Source: Glandiceps talaboti (taxonomy: Eukaryota > Hemichordata > Enteropneusta > Spengelidae). From it: a DNA stretch of 64,000 nucleotides. Below, piece after piece: positions 1 to 10,927 of the stretch. Each line of letters starts with the position of its first letter. Positions within the stretch are counted from its first letter, which is position 1. The notes beneath the pieces are model-generated. The model did no database searches. It was not told the origin of the DNA and worked only from the letters and a program-made list of their open reading frames with translations. Position numbers and translations under genes: made by a program. The DNA lies in contig NC_135567.1 in the NCBI RefSeq assembly GCF_964340395.1, positions 186,001-250,000 on the forward strand, in the 5' to 3' direction.

Positions 1-3000
1 TACAATAGATTATTTCTATTAAAGTCAAACTATTACAATGGATTATTTCTATTAAAGTCAGACTATTACAATAGATTATTTCTATTAAATTCAGACTATT
101 ACAATAGATTATTTCTATTAAAGTCAGACTATTACAATAGATTATTTCTATTAAAGTCAGACTATTACAATGGATTATTTCTATTAAAATCAGACTATTA
201 CAATGGATTATTTCTATTAAAGTCAGACTATTACAATGGATTATTTCTATTAAAGTCAGACTATTACAATAGATTATTTCTANNNNNNNNNNNNNNNNNN
301 NNNNNNNNNNNNNNNNNNNNNNNNNNNNNNNNNNNNNNNNNNNNNNNNNNNNNNNNNNNNNNNNNNNNNNNNNNNNNNNNNNGTCAGACTATTACAATAG
401 ATTATTTCTATTAAAGTCAGACTATTACAATAGATTATTTCTATTAAAGTCAGACTATTACAATGGATTATTTCTATTAAAGTCAGACTATTACAATGGA
501 TTATTTCTATTAAAGTCAGACTATTACAATAGATTATTTCTATTAAAGTCAGACTATTACAATAGATTATATCTATTAAAGTCAGACTATTACAATGGAT
601 TATTTCTATTAAAGTCAGACTATTACAATAGATTATTTCTATTAAAGTCAGACTATTACAATGGATTATTTCTATTAAAGTCAGACTATTACAATAGATT
701 ATTTCTATTAAAGTCAGACTATTACAATAGATTATTTCTATTAAAGTCAGACTATTACAATGGATTATTTCTATTAAAGTCAGACTATTACAATAGGATT
801 ATTTCTATTAAAGTCAGACTATTACAATAGATTATTTCTATTAAAGTCAGACTATTACAATAGATTATTTCTATTAAAGTCAGACTATTACAATGGATTA
901 TTTCTATTAAAGTCAGACTATTACAATAGATTATTTCTATTAAAGTCAGACTATTACAATGGATTATTTCTATTAAAGTCAGACTATTACAATGGATTAT
1001 TTCTATTAAAGTCAGACTATTACAATAGATTATTTCTATTAAAGTCAGACTATTACAATAGATTATTTCTATTAAAGTCAGACTATTACAATGGATTATT
1101 TCTATTAAAGTCAGACTATTACAATAGGATTATTTCTATTAAAGTCAGACTATTACAATAGATTATTTCTATTAAAGTCAGACTATTACAATGGATTATT
1201 TCTATTAAAGTCAGACTATTACAATAGATTATTTCTATTAAAGTCAGACTATTACAATAGGATTATTTCTATTAAAGTCAGACTATTACAATGGATTATT
1301 TCTATTAAAGTCAGACTATTACAATAGATTATTTCTATTAAAGTCAGACTATTACAATAGATTATTTCTATTAAAGTCAGACTATTACAATGGATTATTT
1401 CTATTAAAGTCAGACTATTACAATAGATTATTTCTATTAAAGTCAGACTATTACAATAGATTATTTCTATTAAAGTCAGACTATTACAATGGATTATTTC
1501 TATTAAAGTCAGACTATTACAATAGATTATTTCTATTAAAGTCAGACTATTACAATAGATTATTTCTATTAAAGTCAGACTATTACAATGGATTATTTCT
1601 ATTAAAGTCAGACTATTACAATGGATTATTTCTATTAAAGTCAGACTATTACAATAGATTATTTCTATTAAAGTCAGACTATTACAATAGGATTATTTCT
1701 ATTAAAGTCAGACTATTACAATGGATTATTTCTATTAAAGTCAGACTATTACAATAGATTATTTCTATTAAAGTCAGACTATTACAATAGATTATTTCTA
1801 TTAAAGTCAGACTATTACAATAGGATTATTTCTATTAAAGTCAGACTATTACAATGGATTATTTCTATTAAAGTCAGACTATTACAATAGATTATTTCTA
1901 TTAAAGTCAGACTATTACAATAGATTATTTCTATTAAAGTCAGACTATTACAATAGATTATTTCTATTAAAGGTCAGACTATTACAATAGATTATTTCTA
2001 TTAAAGTCAGACTATTACAATAGATTATTTCTATTAAAGTCAGACTATTACAATAGATTATTTCTATTAAAGTCAGACTATTACAATAGATTATTTCTAT
2101 TAAAGTCAGACTATTACAATGGATTATTTCTATTAAAGTCAAACTATTACAATAGATTATTTCTATTAAAGTCAGACTATTACAATGGATTATTTCTATT
2201 AAAGTCAGACTATTACAATGGATTATTTCTATTAAAGTCAGACTATTACAATAGATTATTTCTATTAAAGTCAGACTATTACAATAGATTATTTCTATTA
2301 AAGTCAAACTATTACAATAGATTATTTCTATTAAGGTCAGACTATTACAATAGATTATTTCTATTAAAGTCAGACTATTACAATAGATTATTTCTATTAA
2401 AGTCAGACTATTACAATAGATTATTTCTATTAAAGTCAGACTATTACAATAGATTATTTCTATTAAAGTCAGACTATTACAATGGATTATTTCTATTAAA
2501 GTCAGACTATTACAATGGATTATTTCTATTAAAGTCAGACTATTACAATAGATTATTTCTATTAAAGTCAGACTATTACAATAGATTATTTCTATTAAAG
2601 TCAGACTATTACAATAGATTATTTCTATTAAAGTCAGACTATTACAATAGATTATTTCTATTAAAGTCAGACTATTACAATGGATTATTTCTATTAAAGT
2701 CAGACTATTACAATGGATTATTTCTATTAAAGTCAGACTATTACAATGGATTATTTCTATTAAAGTCAGACTATTACAATGGATTATTTCTATTAAAGTC
2801 AGACTATTACAATAGATTATTTCTATTAAAGTCAGACTATTACAATAGATTATTTCTATTAAAGTCAGACTATTACAATAGATTATTTCTATTAAAGTCA
2901 GACTATTACAATAGATTATTTCTATTAAAGTCAGACTATTACAATAGATTATTTCTATTAAAGTCAGACTATTACAATGGATTATTTCTATTAAAGTCAA

Positions 3001-4366
3001 ACTATTACAATAGATTATTTCTATTAAAGTCAGACTATTACAATGGATTATTTCTATTAAGGTCAGACTATTACAATAGATTATTTCTATTAAAGTCAGA
3101 CTATTACAATAGATTATTTCTATTAAAGTCAGACTATTACAATAGATTATTTCTATTAAAGTCAAACTATTACAATAGATTATTTCTATTAAGGTCAGAC
3201 TATTACAATAGATTATTTCTATTAAAGTCAGACTATTACAATAGATTATTTCTATTAAAGTCAGACTATTACAATGGATTATTTCTATTAAGGTCAAACT
3301 ATTACAATAGATTATTTCTATTAAAGTCAGACTATTACAATAGATTATTTCTATTAAAGTCAAACTATTACAATGGATTATTTCTATTAAAGTCAGACTA
3401 TTACAATGGATTATTTCTATTAAAGTCAGACTATTACAATAGATTATTTCTATTAAAGTCAGACTATTACAATAGATTATTTCTATTAAAGTCAAACTAT
3501 TACAATAGATTATTTCTATTAAGGTCAGACTATTACAATAGATTATTTCTATTAAAGTCAGACTATTACAATAGATTATTTCTATTAAAGTCAGACTATT
3601 ACAATAGATTATTTCTATTAAAGTCAGACTATTACAATAGATTATTTCTATTAAAGTCAGACTATTACAATAGATTATTTCTATTAAAATCAGACTATTA
3701 CAATAGATTATTTCTATTAAAGTCAGACTATTACAATAGATTATTTCTATTAAAGTCAGACTATTACAATAGATTATTTCTATTAAAGTCAGACTATTAC
3801 AATGGATTATTTCTATTAAAGTCAGACTATTACAATAGATCATTTCTATTAAAGTCAGACTATTACAATGGATTATTTCTATTAAAGTCAGACTATTACA
3901 ATGGATTATTTCTATTAAAGTCAGACTATTACAATGGATTATTTCTATTAAAGTCAGACTATTACAATAGATTATTTCTATTAAAATCAGACTATTACAA
4001 TAGATTATTTCTATTAAAGTCAGACTATTACAATAGATTATTTCTATTAAAGTCAGACTATTACAATAGATTATTTCTATTAAAGTCAGACTATTACAAT
4101 AGATTATTTCTATTAAATTCAGACTATTACAATAGATTATTTCTATTAAAGTCAGACTATTACAATAGATTATTTCTATTAAAGTCAGACTATTACAATA
4201 GATTATTTCTATTAAAGTCAGACTATTACAATAGATTATTTCTATTAAATTCAGACTATTACAATAGATTATTTCTATTAAAGTCAGACTATTACAATAG
4301 ATTATTTCTATTAAAGTCAGACTATTACAATGGATTATGTCTATTAAGGTCAGACTATTACAATAA
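1..4366. repeat. 33-bp minisatellite array, left block
   Basis: About 130 head-to-tail copies of a 33-bp AT-rich unit with core TTACAATAGATTATTTC. The main variants are ATAG/ATGG and AAAG/AAGG. A few units carry one extra base (ATAGGATT) and break the frame. Because 33 is divisible by 3 and the minus strand lacks stops, a long minus-strand reading frame (1948-3843) runs through it with an 11-residue period; this is not evidence of a protein. The same unit returns at 6008-7282, on the other side of an exon. The array starts at or before the window edge and contains an assembly gap. Confidence 0.97.
283..382. other. assembly gap (100 N)
   Basis: Exactly 100 N lie inside the 33-bp array. A round 100 is a common convention for a gap of unknown size, so the true array length is unknown. 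Confidence 0.98.
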
Positions 4367-4384
4367 AAGTTGTAGCAACAAACT

Positions 4385-4766
4385 TCATAGGACAGGTGCG
4401 TATTATTATGGTTGATGTATGTATCATATTATACAAAATTTGTAGCTTGCATTTTTAAGATATAGCCTAGTTACCTAAATCATTAATTATGCAAATATTT
4501 CATGAAAACTGTAAACTATATCAACATATTTTATAGGACATATGTGCTTTGTTATGGTTAATGTATGTACTAAATTGTATTGAAATTAAAGTATGCATTC
4601 TTATGATATATCTTAATTACCGAAAATCATTAATCATGCAAATTAGTTATTAGCACTGTAAGGTACATCAACAACTTTATACTAGTTATCTCATGGGACA
4701 GACGAATGGGACCCAACGTAGTAGCCCCCATTGGGCTTCGCCCTTTGGGGGCTAATAACTACATTT
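4385..4766 (+). mobile_element. interspersed repeat family C, copy C1
   Basis: About two degenerate copies of a roughly 150-bp core recognisable by AATCATTAATTATGCAAAT and by a 'gtatgtac(c/t)aaat' segment. A short decayed tail (GACAGACGAATGGGA) and a stable hairpin follow. The same core is tandemly repeated at 10181-10927 and 28134-28460. The layout of tandem core, short-motif tail and terminal hairpin resembles non-autonomous Helitron/Helentron-type (pearl-like) elements of marine invertebrates. That assignment is inference; the repetition itself is visible. Confidence 0.6.
4722..4754. other. stem-loop with TTC(G) loop at the end of repeat C1
   Basis: TAGCCCCC at 4722-4729 pairs perfectly with GGGGGCTA at 4747-4754, and an inner GGGC/CCC stem closes on TTCG. 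It lies at the right edge of repeat C1, where Helitron-like elements carry a terminal hairpin. Alternatively it is an unrelated foldback. Confidence 0.75.
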
Positions 4767-5195
4767 ATCTTGAGTGAACGCACATTAATTGGATAATCTT
4801 GACTTGTTGTACCCAACTTACGGCTGTTGTAATAACTGTGCTACAAACTCATAGTTGCGATCATATCTGATGGTACTCAGCATCAGTGAAATTTTTAGCA
4901 AGGTTTGTAAGTCATTATTTTCTGTTCATATCATTCAAATTTTGTCTGTACAATCACAAAATTAAATTTCAGCAACAAGAACTGAACTTGTCTAAGTCAG
5001 TTTTTGGTGTAGGTATCATGCCAAGTCATTGTATATAACATGGTATGCAATCTGATTGGTTGTAGTGTTGATGTACAAAGCCACTGTGATGAATAATGTA
5101 TGTGAATGGAACCATGCCTCTTGGACGGTGCTGTAAACGTGCAATGGTGCAATAGCATCTTAGATATTGTTTATTATTAATCTACCCTTACTTAC
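4767..5195. other. intron-like sequence without recognised feature
   Basis: Unique-looking AT-rich DNA between repeat C1 and the splice-like signals at 5196-5218. No reading frame, repeat or RNA gene that I can support. It lies downstream of exon 5292-5439 on the minus strand, so it should be the next intron of the RBPMS-like gene. No C-terminal exon was recognised. Confidence 0.5.
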
Positions 5196-5215
5196 CTGTG
5201 TCATATTTCGCTAGA
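5196..5215 (-). other. candidate 20-nt microexon or alternative splice sites
   Basis: On the minus strand a long pyrimidine-rich tract ending CCCCCTCAG (acceptor AG at 5216-5217) is followed after 20 nt by a consensus donor, ACACAG then GTAAGTAAG. The preceding exon ends at 5292 in phase 1, so joining these 20 nt would give a stop (TAG) almost at once. Extending the upstream exon to this donor would also meet an in-frame stop. It could be a poison microexon, an alternative C-terminus, or chance. The implied upstream intron is only 76 nt. Confidence 0.3.
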
Positions 5216-5291
5216 CTGAGGGGGTTGGGTCAAAGGTGATGAGGTGAAAGATGAAAGGTGAATGGTGAATGGTGAAGTGCATAATACTTAC

Positions 5292-5439
5292 AAGGTTCTC
5301 TTGGTGTAAGATGTGGTCCAAGTGCCTGGTGTGAGTTGGGCGGCTGAGGTGACGCCTGTTTGGGTTTGCTAACTTTCGTGTTGGATTTTGCAAATTCTAG
5401 CCGTAATGTCTGTGGAATATCGGGATCAAAGCGTACTCC
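5292..5439 (-). CDS. RBPMS/couch-potato-like gene, exon with end of RRM and tail start
   Basis: A 148-bp exon in phase 0 at entry and phase 1 at exit. The acceptor on the minus strand is CACCCACAG and the donor is GTAAGTATT. It begins with [20 protein letters not shown] and continues through TKVSK into a P/Q/H-rich stretch ending in REP. In the RBPMS/cpo family the segment with L-R-L-E-F-A-K-[SA]-N-T-K is the last beta strand of the RRM and its extension. The phase-1 break after the conserved R-E-P, with the first base of the next codon, also fits the vertebrate RBPMS layout as I recall it. It follows exon 8866-8928, 3,426 bp away. The RRM binds RNA with CAC-type motifs as a dimer in characterised family members; that is family knowledge. 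The next exon was not found. Confidence 0.92.
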
Positions 5440-6007
5440 CTGTGGGTGTCAAAATAAAGTGACTTGTCAAAAAGCTTTAAAGCACATGCTTAGCCTTGTG
5501 AGAAGGGGTCATGGCCCCTGTGTACTTTATGGCCACATTAACAAAAAAAATTGTTTCTGTGATGGTTTATGTGCATTAATATTAATACTCTATTAGATTG
5601 CCATACTAAAAGAACATTTGTTGACTTCTATATGTGAAAATGACATGGCCAATGTATATTTGATGATCAAATTAACACAAATAAAAGTTGTTATTTTATA
5701 CTTACTACAAACCATTCTAAAGACAACAATAATAGTTGTATCCTGTATTGCTTCCAATGCAACATAATAAAGAGTACATACAATAAATCAATGTATTAAT
5801 TACAACCTAGATATATTACTTTGTCCAAATTGACAGAGCACTTCACTCAGTCATGATGGGCTTTGTCTACATTTGTCTATATCTATATTTTTGTTCCAAA
5901 AATAAAGTTTCAGTGTAATTTATATGTTTATGTGATTGACATGATTTCTGTGCCACTTTATTCCTACATACAATGTAGTACAATTGGTAAAACCATAACA
6001 TGCTGCA
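5440..6007. other. intron sequence between exon 5292-5439 and the 33-bp array
   Basis: AT-rich DNA with short reading frames and no coding signature. It is part of the intron that separates the exons at 5292-5439 and 8866-8928. No repeat family recognised. Confidence 0.5.
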
Positions 6008-6104
6008 TATTATTTCTATTAAAGTCAGACTATTACAATAGATTATTTCTATTAAAGTCAGACTATTACAATGGATTATTTCTATTAACCCTTTGAACCC
6101 TAAA

Positions 6105-6163
6105 GGCCGGTATACCGGCCTATTGGAGTTTGACTTTATATCCGAAAGGCCGGTATACCGGCC
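6105..6163. promoter_or_regulatory. two subterminal palindromes of the piggyBac-like element
   Basis: GGCCGGTATACCGGCC, a perfect 16-bp palindrome, occurs at 6105-6120 and again at 6148-6163, each preceded by AAA. Repeats just inside the ends of DNA transposons often serve as transposase binding sites. That role is inferred. Confidence 0.6.
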
Positions 6164-6299
6164 GTATCGCCTAGCAATATAACAGCCAATCAAACAGCCC
6201 GTTACTACACGTGTTTGGCATCCAAACATAGTGATGACGTATAGTGCCGCCATTGTTAACGTCGCTGTGTATTACTTTATCGGACCTCGCTCTTCAAAA

Positions 6300-6533
6300 A
6301 TGCCTCGTAGATGTATTACAAATGCTCAAGTGCTGCAAGATGTGTTGAGTTCGGATGAGGAAAATGTGCACGGTAACAATTATGGCCATGATAGTGATTT
6401 ATCAAGTGAGCATTCTAGTGTAAACGGCGATTTCTGCCACGTTGATTCAGCTACTTCAAATGTTTCAGACGATGATAATTTAGACCTAGCACCTGTTGGC
6501 AGAGGGTGTGGCAGAGGGAGGGGGTCGTGGTAG
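6300..6533 (+). pseudogene. piggyBac transposase N-terminal remnant
   Basis: A 77-residue frame starting MPRRC with an acidic, serine-rich stretch (SSDEEN; SDDDNLD) and a Gly/Arg-rich end. PiggyBac-type transposases typically have an acidic low-complexity N-terminus before the catalytic domain. Here the frame stops in the Gly/Arg run at 6531-6533, and the Gly/Arg coding character continues in another frame for about 90 bp, which suggests a frameshift. The DDD catalytic core is absent. The whole lies inside perfect terminal inverted repeats. The frame could also be read from an ATG at 6231, but MPRR fits transposase starts better. Confidence 0.55.
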
Positions 6534-7282
6534 GGGAGGTGGGTGTGGCAGGGGGTGTGGCAATGGAAGGGGACATACTGGAGCTCAAAGGAGAACATTT
6601 TTCCCTCCCCTATAGGTTGGACAGTCAGTTTTTATCATTTATTTATCATTTATTCATGTTTACACCTAATAAAATATATACGGGCAGACAAATATGATTT
6701 CAGAAAGAATATGATATTTCGGAACAGTTACCCTGGGGAGCTCAGGGTATACGTCACGTTACGCTGGGGAGCTTAGGGTTCAAAGGGTTAAAGTCAGACT
6801 ATTACAATAGATTATTTCTATTAAAGTCAGACTATTACAATAGATTATATCTATTAAAGTCAGACTATTACAATAGATTATTTCTATTAAAGTCAGACTA
6901 TTACAATGGATTATTTCTATTAAAGTCAGACTATTACAATGGATTATTTCTATTAAAGTCAGACTATTACAATAGATTATTTCTATTAAAGTCAGACTAT
7001 TACAATAGATTATTTCTATTAAAGTCAGACTATTACAATGGATTATTTCTATTAAAGTCAGACTATTACAATAGATTATTTCTATTAAAGTCAGACTATT
7101 ACAATAGATTATTTCTATTAAAATCAGACTATTACAATAGATTATTTCTATTAAAGTCAGACTATTACAATAGATTATTTCTATTAAAGTCAGACTATTA
7201 CAATGGATTATTTCTATTAAAGTCAGACTATTACAATAGATTATTTCTATTAAAGTCAGACTATTACAACAAATTATTTCTA

Positions 7283-7527
7283 AGGCTACATACGAAATCT
7301 TTGCTGATTGCCAAGGTGTACAGGGATTTGCTAGTCAGGGTCATGGGAGCACTAGGGGATGGCTCACAGGGTGCAGTGAGTACAGATTTTTCTATTTGGC
7401 AATACACAAGGGGAAGCAGAGGGACACCAAAAACTACACAAAAAGGTGGGTATTTGTCTGTACTGTCTGTCTTGCAAACTTCAAAGACCTTTCAAACAGG
7501 GGATCATATGTTGAAATCAGTGACCCA
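7283..7527. other. short non-array segment
   Basis: A 245-bp segment between two arrays, with overlapping short plus-strand frames that have no recognised motif. Not supported as a gene. Confidence 0.4.
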
Positions 7528-8794
7528 GTTTATAGATTGACCAATACCAGGCTATGTACCATGTCTATAGATTCATGAGGGGAACATCGCCTTTACCGGC
7601 AAAGTGCAATTCTTGCGATCATAACATTAGGATACATTGTGCACCATACATTGACGATGTTACATGTGGTATATGGACATCAGGTATGGGAATTTGCTAT
7701 TTAAGTATCTCTATGCTTAATTTTTCAAAAAATTATTTAACTAACTATGGAACGAGAAAAACTGTGATTCCGAGTGCAAGGTTACTTTCAAGGAGTGAAT
7801 CGTTTGAGACAAGGGACGTTATCAGCTGTTACAACTTTTATAATCCTATTACAGTTGACATTACAAAGAGATTTAGAGATTGTCAACAACCCAACTTGCC
7901 TATTGATGAATTCGGGTTATCCGTAGTTTGGTTTTACCAAGGCGTTTCCGACATGGACCAATCCGAGCCTAGTCTATAGATTGACCAATCTCAGCCTATT
8001 GACCAATCCCAGCCTATGTACCATGTCTATAAGTTGACCAATCCCAGTACCATGTTTATAGATTGACCAATCCCTGCCTAGTCAATAGATTGACCAATCC
8101 CAGCCTATGTACCATGTCTATAGATTGACCAATCCTAGCCTAGTCTATAGATTGACCAATCCTAGCCTATGTACCATGTCTATAGTTTGACCAATCCCAG
8201 CCTATGTACCATGTTTATAGATTGACCAATCCCAGCCTAGTCTATAGATTGACCAATTACAGCCTATGTACCATGTCTATAGATTGACCAATCCTAGCCT
8301 ATGTACCATGTCTAAGTTTGACCAATCCCAGCCTATGTACCATGTCTATAGATTGACAATCTCAGCCTATATATGTACCATCTATAGATTGACCAATCCC
8401 AGCCTATGTACCATGTCTATAGATTGACCAATCACAGCCTAGTCTATAGATTGACCAATCTCATCCTGTGTACCATGTCTACAGATTGACCAATCCGAGC
8501 CTACTCTATAGATTGACCAATCTCAGCTTGTGTACTATGTCTACAGATTGACCAATCCCAGCCTATGTACCATGTCTATAGATTGACCAATCCAAGCCTA
8601 TGTACCATGTCTACAGATTGACCAATCCCAGCCTATGTACCATGTCTATACATTGACCAATCCCAGCCTACGTACCATGTCTATAGATTGACCAATCCCA
8701 GCCTATGTACCATGTCTATAGATTGACCAATCCCAGCCTATGTACCATGTCTATAGATTGACCAATCCCAGCCTAGTCTATACATTGACCAATG
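7528..8794. repeat. 35/27-bp composite minisatellite
   Basis: Units of 35 bp (GATTGACCAATCCCAGCC plus TATGTACCATGTCTATA) alternate irregularly with a 27-bp form that ends AGTCTATA. The first unit and a half at 7528-7573 is separated from the rest by a 380-bp unrelated insert (7574-7953). The array ends about 70 bp from exon 8866-8928, in the intron downstream of it. Confidence 0.93.
7574..7953 (+). other. 380-bp insert splitting the 35/27-bp array
   Basis: Non-repetitive sequence between two parts of the array. One plus-strand frame crosses it and reads like ordinary protein (for example PITVDITKRFRDCQQ), but I recognise no family. No clear terminal repeats or target duplication were seen. 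It may be a fragment of a decayed element or captured DNA. Confidence 0.35.
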
Positions 8795-8865
8795 TTGAAA
8801 TATTATGCTGCATGATAGAACATTTCATTATAGAAGAAATTAAGGGACACTGTCAGAGTCTTTAC

Positions 8866-8928
8866 CTGTAGTGCTTGTTTAGCTCCTTCAGCTCCAGCTC
8901 TTGTTTCAAATGTAACAAAACCTACTGG
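8866..8928 (-). CDS. RBPMS/couch-potato-like gene, RNP1 exon
   Basis: A 63-bp exon (21 codons), phase 0 at both ends. The acceptor on the minus strand is ATTTTTTAG and the donor is CAG then GTAAAG. It encodes PVGFVTFETRAGAEG followed by AKQALQ. PVGFV[ST]F is the RNP1 strand of the RBPMS/cpo RRM and contacts RNA through its aromatic residues. The next exon downstream (5439-5292) continues directly with GVRFDPD, as in the family. The upstream intron is 19,774 bp and holds a gypsy element and an 8-kb satellite, both in antisense or neutral orientation to the gene. Confidence 0.95.
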
Positions 8929-8931
8929 CTA

Positions 8932-9399
8932 AAAAATATGAAATATACACAATTAGAAGAATTAATATTAAACTTTAACTGATTTGAAATGATCTCATTC
9001 TTCAGGGATACATACATGTACTAGGGATCGATACAAATAACAGTCTGAAATCATTACATTTTACTTTTAAGTGTACAATTTCTAACATCAGGATAAACAG
9101 GCTGTGTAACAATTATCAATTATCATCATCATATAACATCATGTACAAACTGATCTTTCAAAATGAAACAACTTACTCATTACGCTGGCAAGCTTAGCAC
9201 ACCAAATTAGATCAAATTTAGGCTGAAATTTCTTTAGTGTATATCCATTGGTGTTTCTAAATTAATTGACAGACTAAACAAAGCGACATAAAATAACATG
9301 TGAGGATGGCACCTTACCAAAAGAAAACACACGAGCCTTTAATTGAAAACATGCATAGTCCCCAACTAGTATGTTTTAATATGGCAAACTTAAAGTGCA
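8932..9399. other. intron sequence, no recognised feature
   Basis: AT-rich unique-looking DNA upstream of exon 8866-8928 on the minus strand. No gene, array or clear repeat seen. Confidence 0.5.
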
Positions 9400-10140
9400 A
9401 ACACGAAAGGTCATGAGGTACAAACATTTATTGACCAATTTGCTATTTGACCTTGAATATAGAGATGAAAGGCAAAGGTCAAGGTATGGAAAGAAAGCTG
9501 ACCTTTGGGATATAGACATTTAAATGGTGTCTATGTTTATTCAACATCTTGAGTTAACAGAGAAAGAAAGAAAGATTTTGATAATTTCAATTGAAAATGT
9601 TTGTCATGGTCAAAGGTCAATGTCTCAGTAGACATCATTGACAATATGAGAGTAGACACTTAGATGTTGTTTGTTCACATGCGTTATATGTACCAAACTT
9701 TTGGTGGTAACAATCGAAATATGTTTGTGTATATGGCTGCCATTTTATTATTCAGGTGAAGGTCGTGATGTGCATATGCCTCACATTGTAAAAACCAAGA
9801 CATGATTAAAATATCAATTGGAATATTTGATTTAAAAAGTTCTGAAGGTTTAGCTTTTTGACATTGAAAAAACCTTTCAATGTCAAAGCTCAGGGTTTTA
9901 AAAGAAAGCTCATGTTTGATATATGGGTATAGGCACCATTATAGATTTGGCAATTCATCAATATTTCATTTGGACATAAAACAAAGTGGCGTGCATATGT
10001 CTCACATAGTTATAATGTTACCTTTATGCCAGGTTTGGTTGAAATCAGGTGGTGCAGCCAGAGATTTTAAGGGTGAATGCACACACACACACACGCATGC
10101 ATGCATGGACGGATAGACAGAACCCAAAATACAAGTCCCC
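9400..10140 (+). mobile_element. interspersed repeat family D, copy D1
   Basis: Degenerate tandem core containing GGTCAAAGGTCAA-type stretches, GTGTCTATGTTTATTCA-like segments, ATGGCTGCCATTTT and GTGCATATGTCTCACAT. It ends in a short CA run, a GGACGGATAGACAGAA tail and AAGTCCCCTCTGG. Matching segments occur at 40415-40597 and 59997-60075, next to arrays built from the same core. The tail resembles that of family A (52585-52672), so D is probably a related Helitron-like non-autonomous element. Confidence 0.55.
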
Positions 10141-10180
10141 TCTGGATGGTGATTTCATTGATTACATCATTACAATTGTC

Positions 10181-10927
10181 TATGCATACTACTAGCCATC
10201 GTATGAACTATAAAAAATCATTAATTATGCAAATAAAATATTAAAACTAAAAGCTATAATATCAAACTTATATGGTACATGAACTGTTACCATCAATGTG
10301 TGTACCAAATTATATTTAATTTGAAAGGTGCATTCTTATAAGCTATGGCCTAATTTCTGAAAATTGTTAATTATGCAAATGACTGATTAAAACTAAGGGT
10401 TACATCAGTAAGCTTTATGGGACATGTGCAGCATGCTATCATGAATGTATGTACCAAATCATATGGAGCATGAAGCTTGTACTCTTCATGTACATCCTAA
10501 TTACTGAAAATTATTAATTATGCAAATGACTCATTACAACTAAAAGCTACATCAACATTCTTTTCAAGACATGTGTTTTTTGTTTTGTTTGAAACATGTA
10601 TCAAATGATATTGAATTTGAAGTGTGCATCCTTAAGTTATAGTCTATCATATTACTGGAAATCAATAATTATACAAATGAATCATTAAAACTGCAAGCCA
10701 ATATTATCAAACTTTATATCGTACATGCACTTTTGTTATCATCAATGCCTACGGTATGTACTAAATTATATTGAATTTGAAAGAGTGCTTTTTTCATATA
10801 CAGCCTTAGATTACCGAAAAATATTAATTATGCAATTACCTCATTAGTATTCATGGGATATTTACTAAAACCTAACCATTATCCTAAACATCATTTGAAT
10901 TGAGCCAGTCGTTTTTTTGAGAAAAGG
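10181..10927 (+). mobile_element. interspersed repeat family C, copy C2
   Basis: About four tandem copies of the roughly 150-bp family C core (TTAATTATGCAAATGA; GTATGTACCAAAT; GAATTTGAA), followed by a terminal segment (ATTTGAATTGAGCCAGTCG) that also ends copy C3. The ACAG-type tail has expanded into the array at 10928-12413. Confidence 0.65.

Larger units (their letters stand above)
6089..6787 (+). mobile_element. piggyBac-like element with TTAA target duplication
   Basis: A 699-bp insertion in the 33-bp array. It has perfect 15-bp terminal inverted repeats, CCCTTTGAACCCTAA at 6089-6103 and its complement at 6773-6787. It is flanked on both sides by TTAA (6085-6088 and 6788-6791), which is the target site present in each array unit. 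TTAA duplication with CCC/GGG ends is the signature of the piggyBac superfamily. Subterminal features are two copies of a 16-bp GC-rich palindrome on the left and two CTGGGGAGCT-type repeats on the right. It carries only an N-terminal transposase-like remnant, so it is non-autonomous. The insertion postdates formation of the array. Confidence 0.9.
6008..7282. repeat. 33-bp minisatellite array, right block
   Basis: The same 33-bp unit as at 1-4366, in the same orientation. About two and a half units lie left of the piggyBac-like insertion (6089-6787) and about 15 right of it. The last unit decays at 7261-7282. The array lies in the intron between the exons at 5292 and 8866, so the minisatellite brackets a coding exon. 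Confidence 0.95.

Noticed and set aside
1948-3843. 631-codon minus-strand reading frame
   Set aside because: Pure translation of the 33-bp array (11-residue period), broken wherever a unit has one extra base. No start context and no non-repetitive part.
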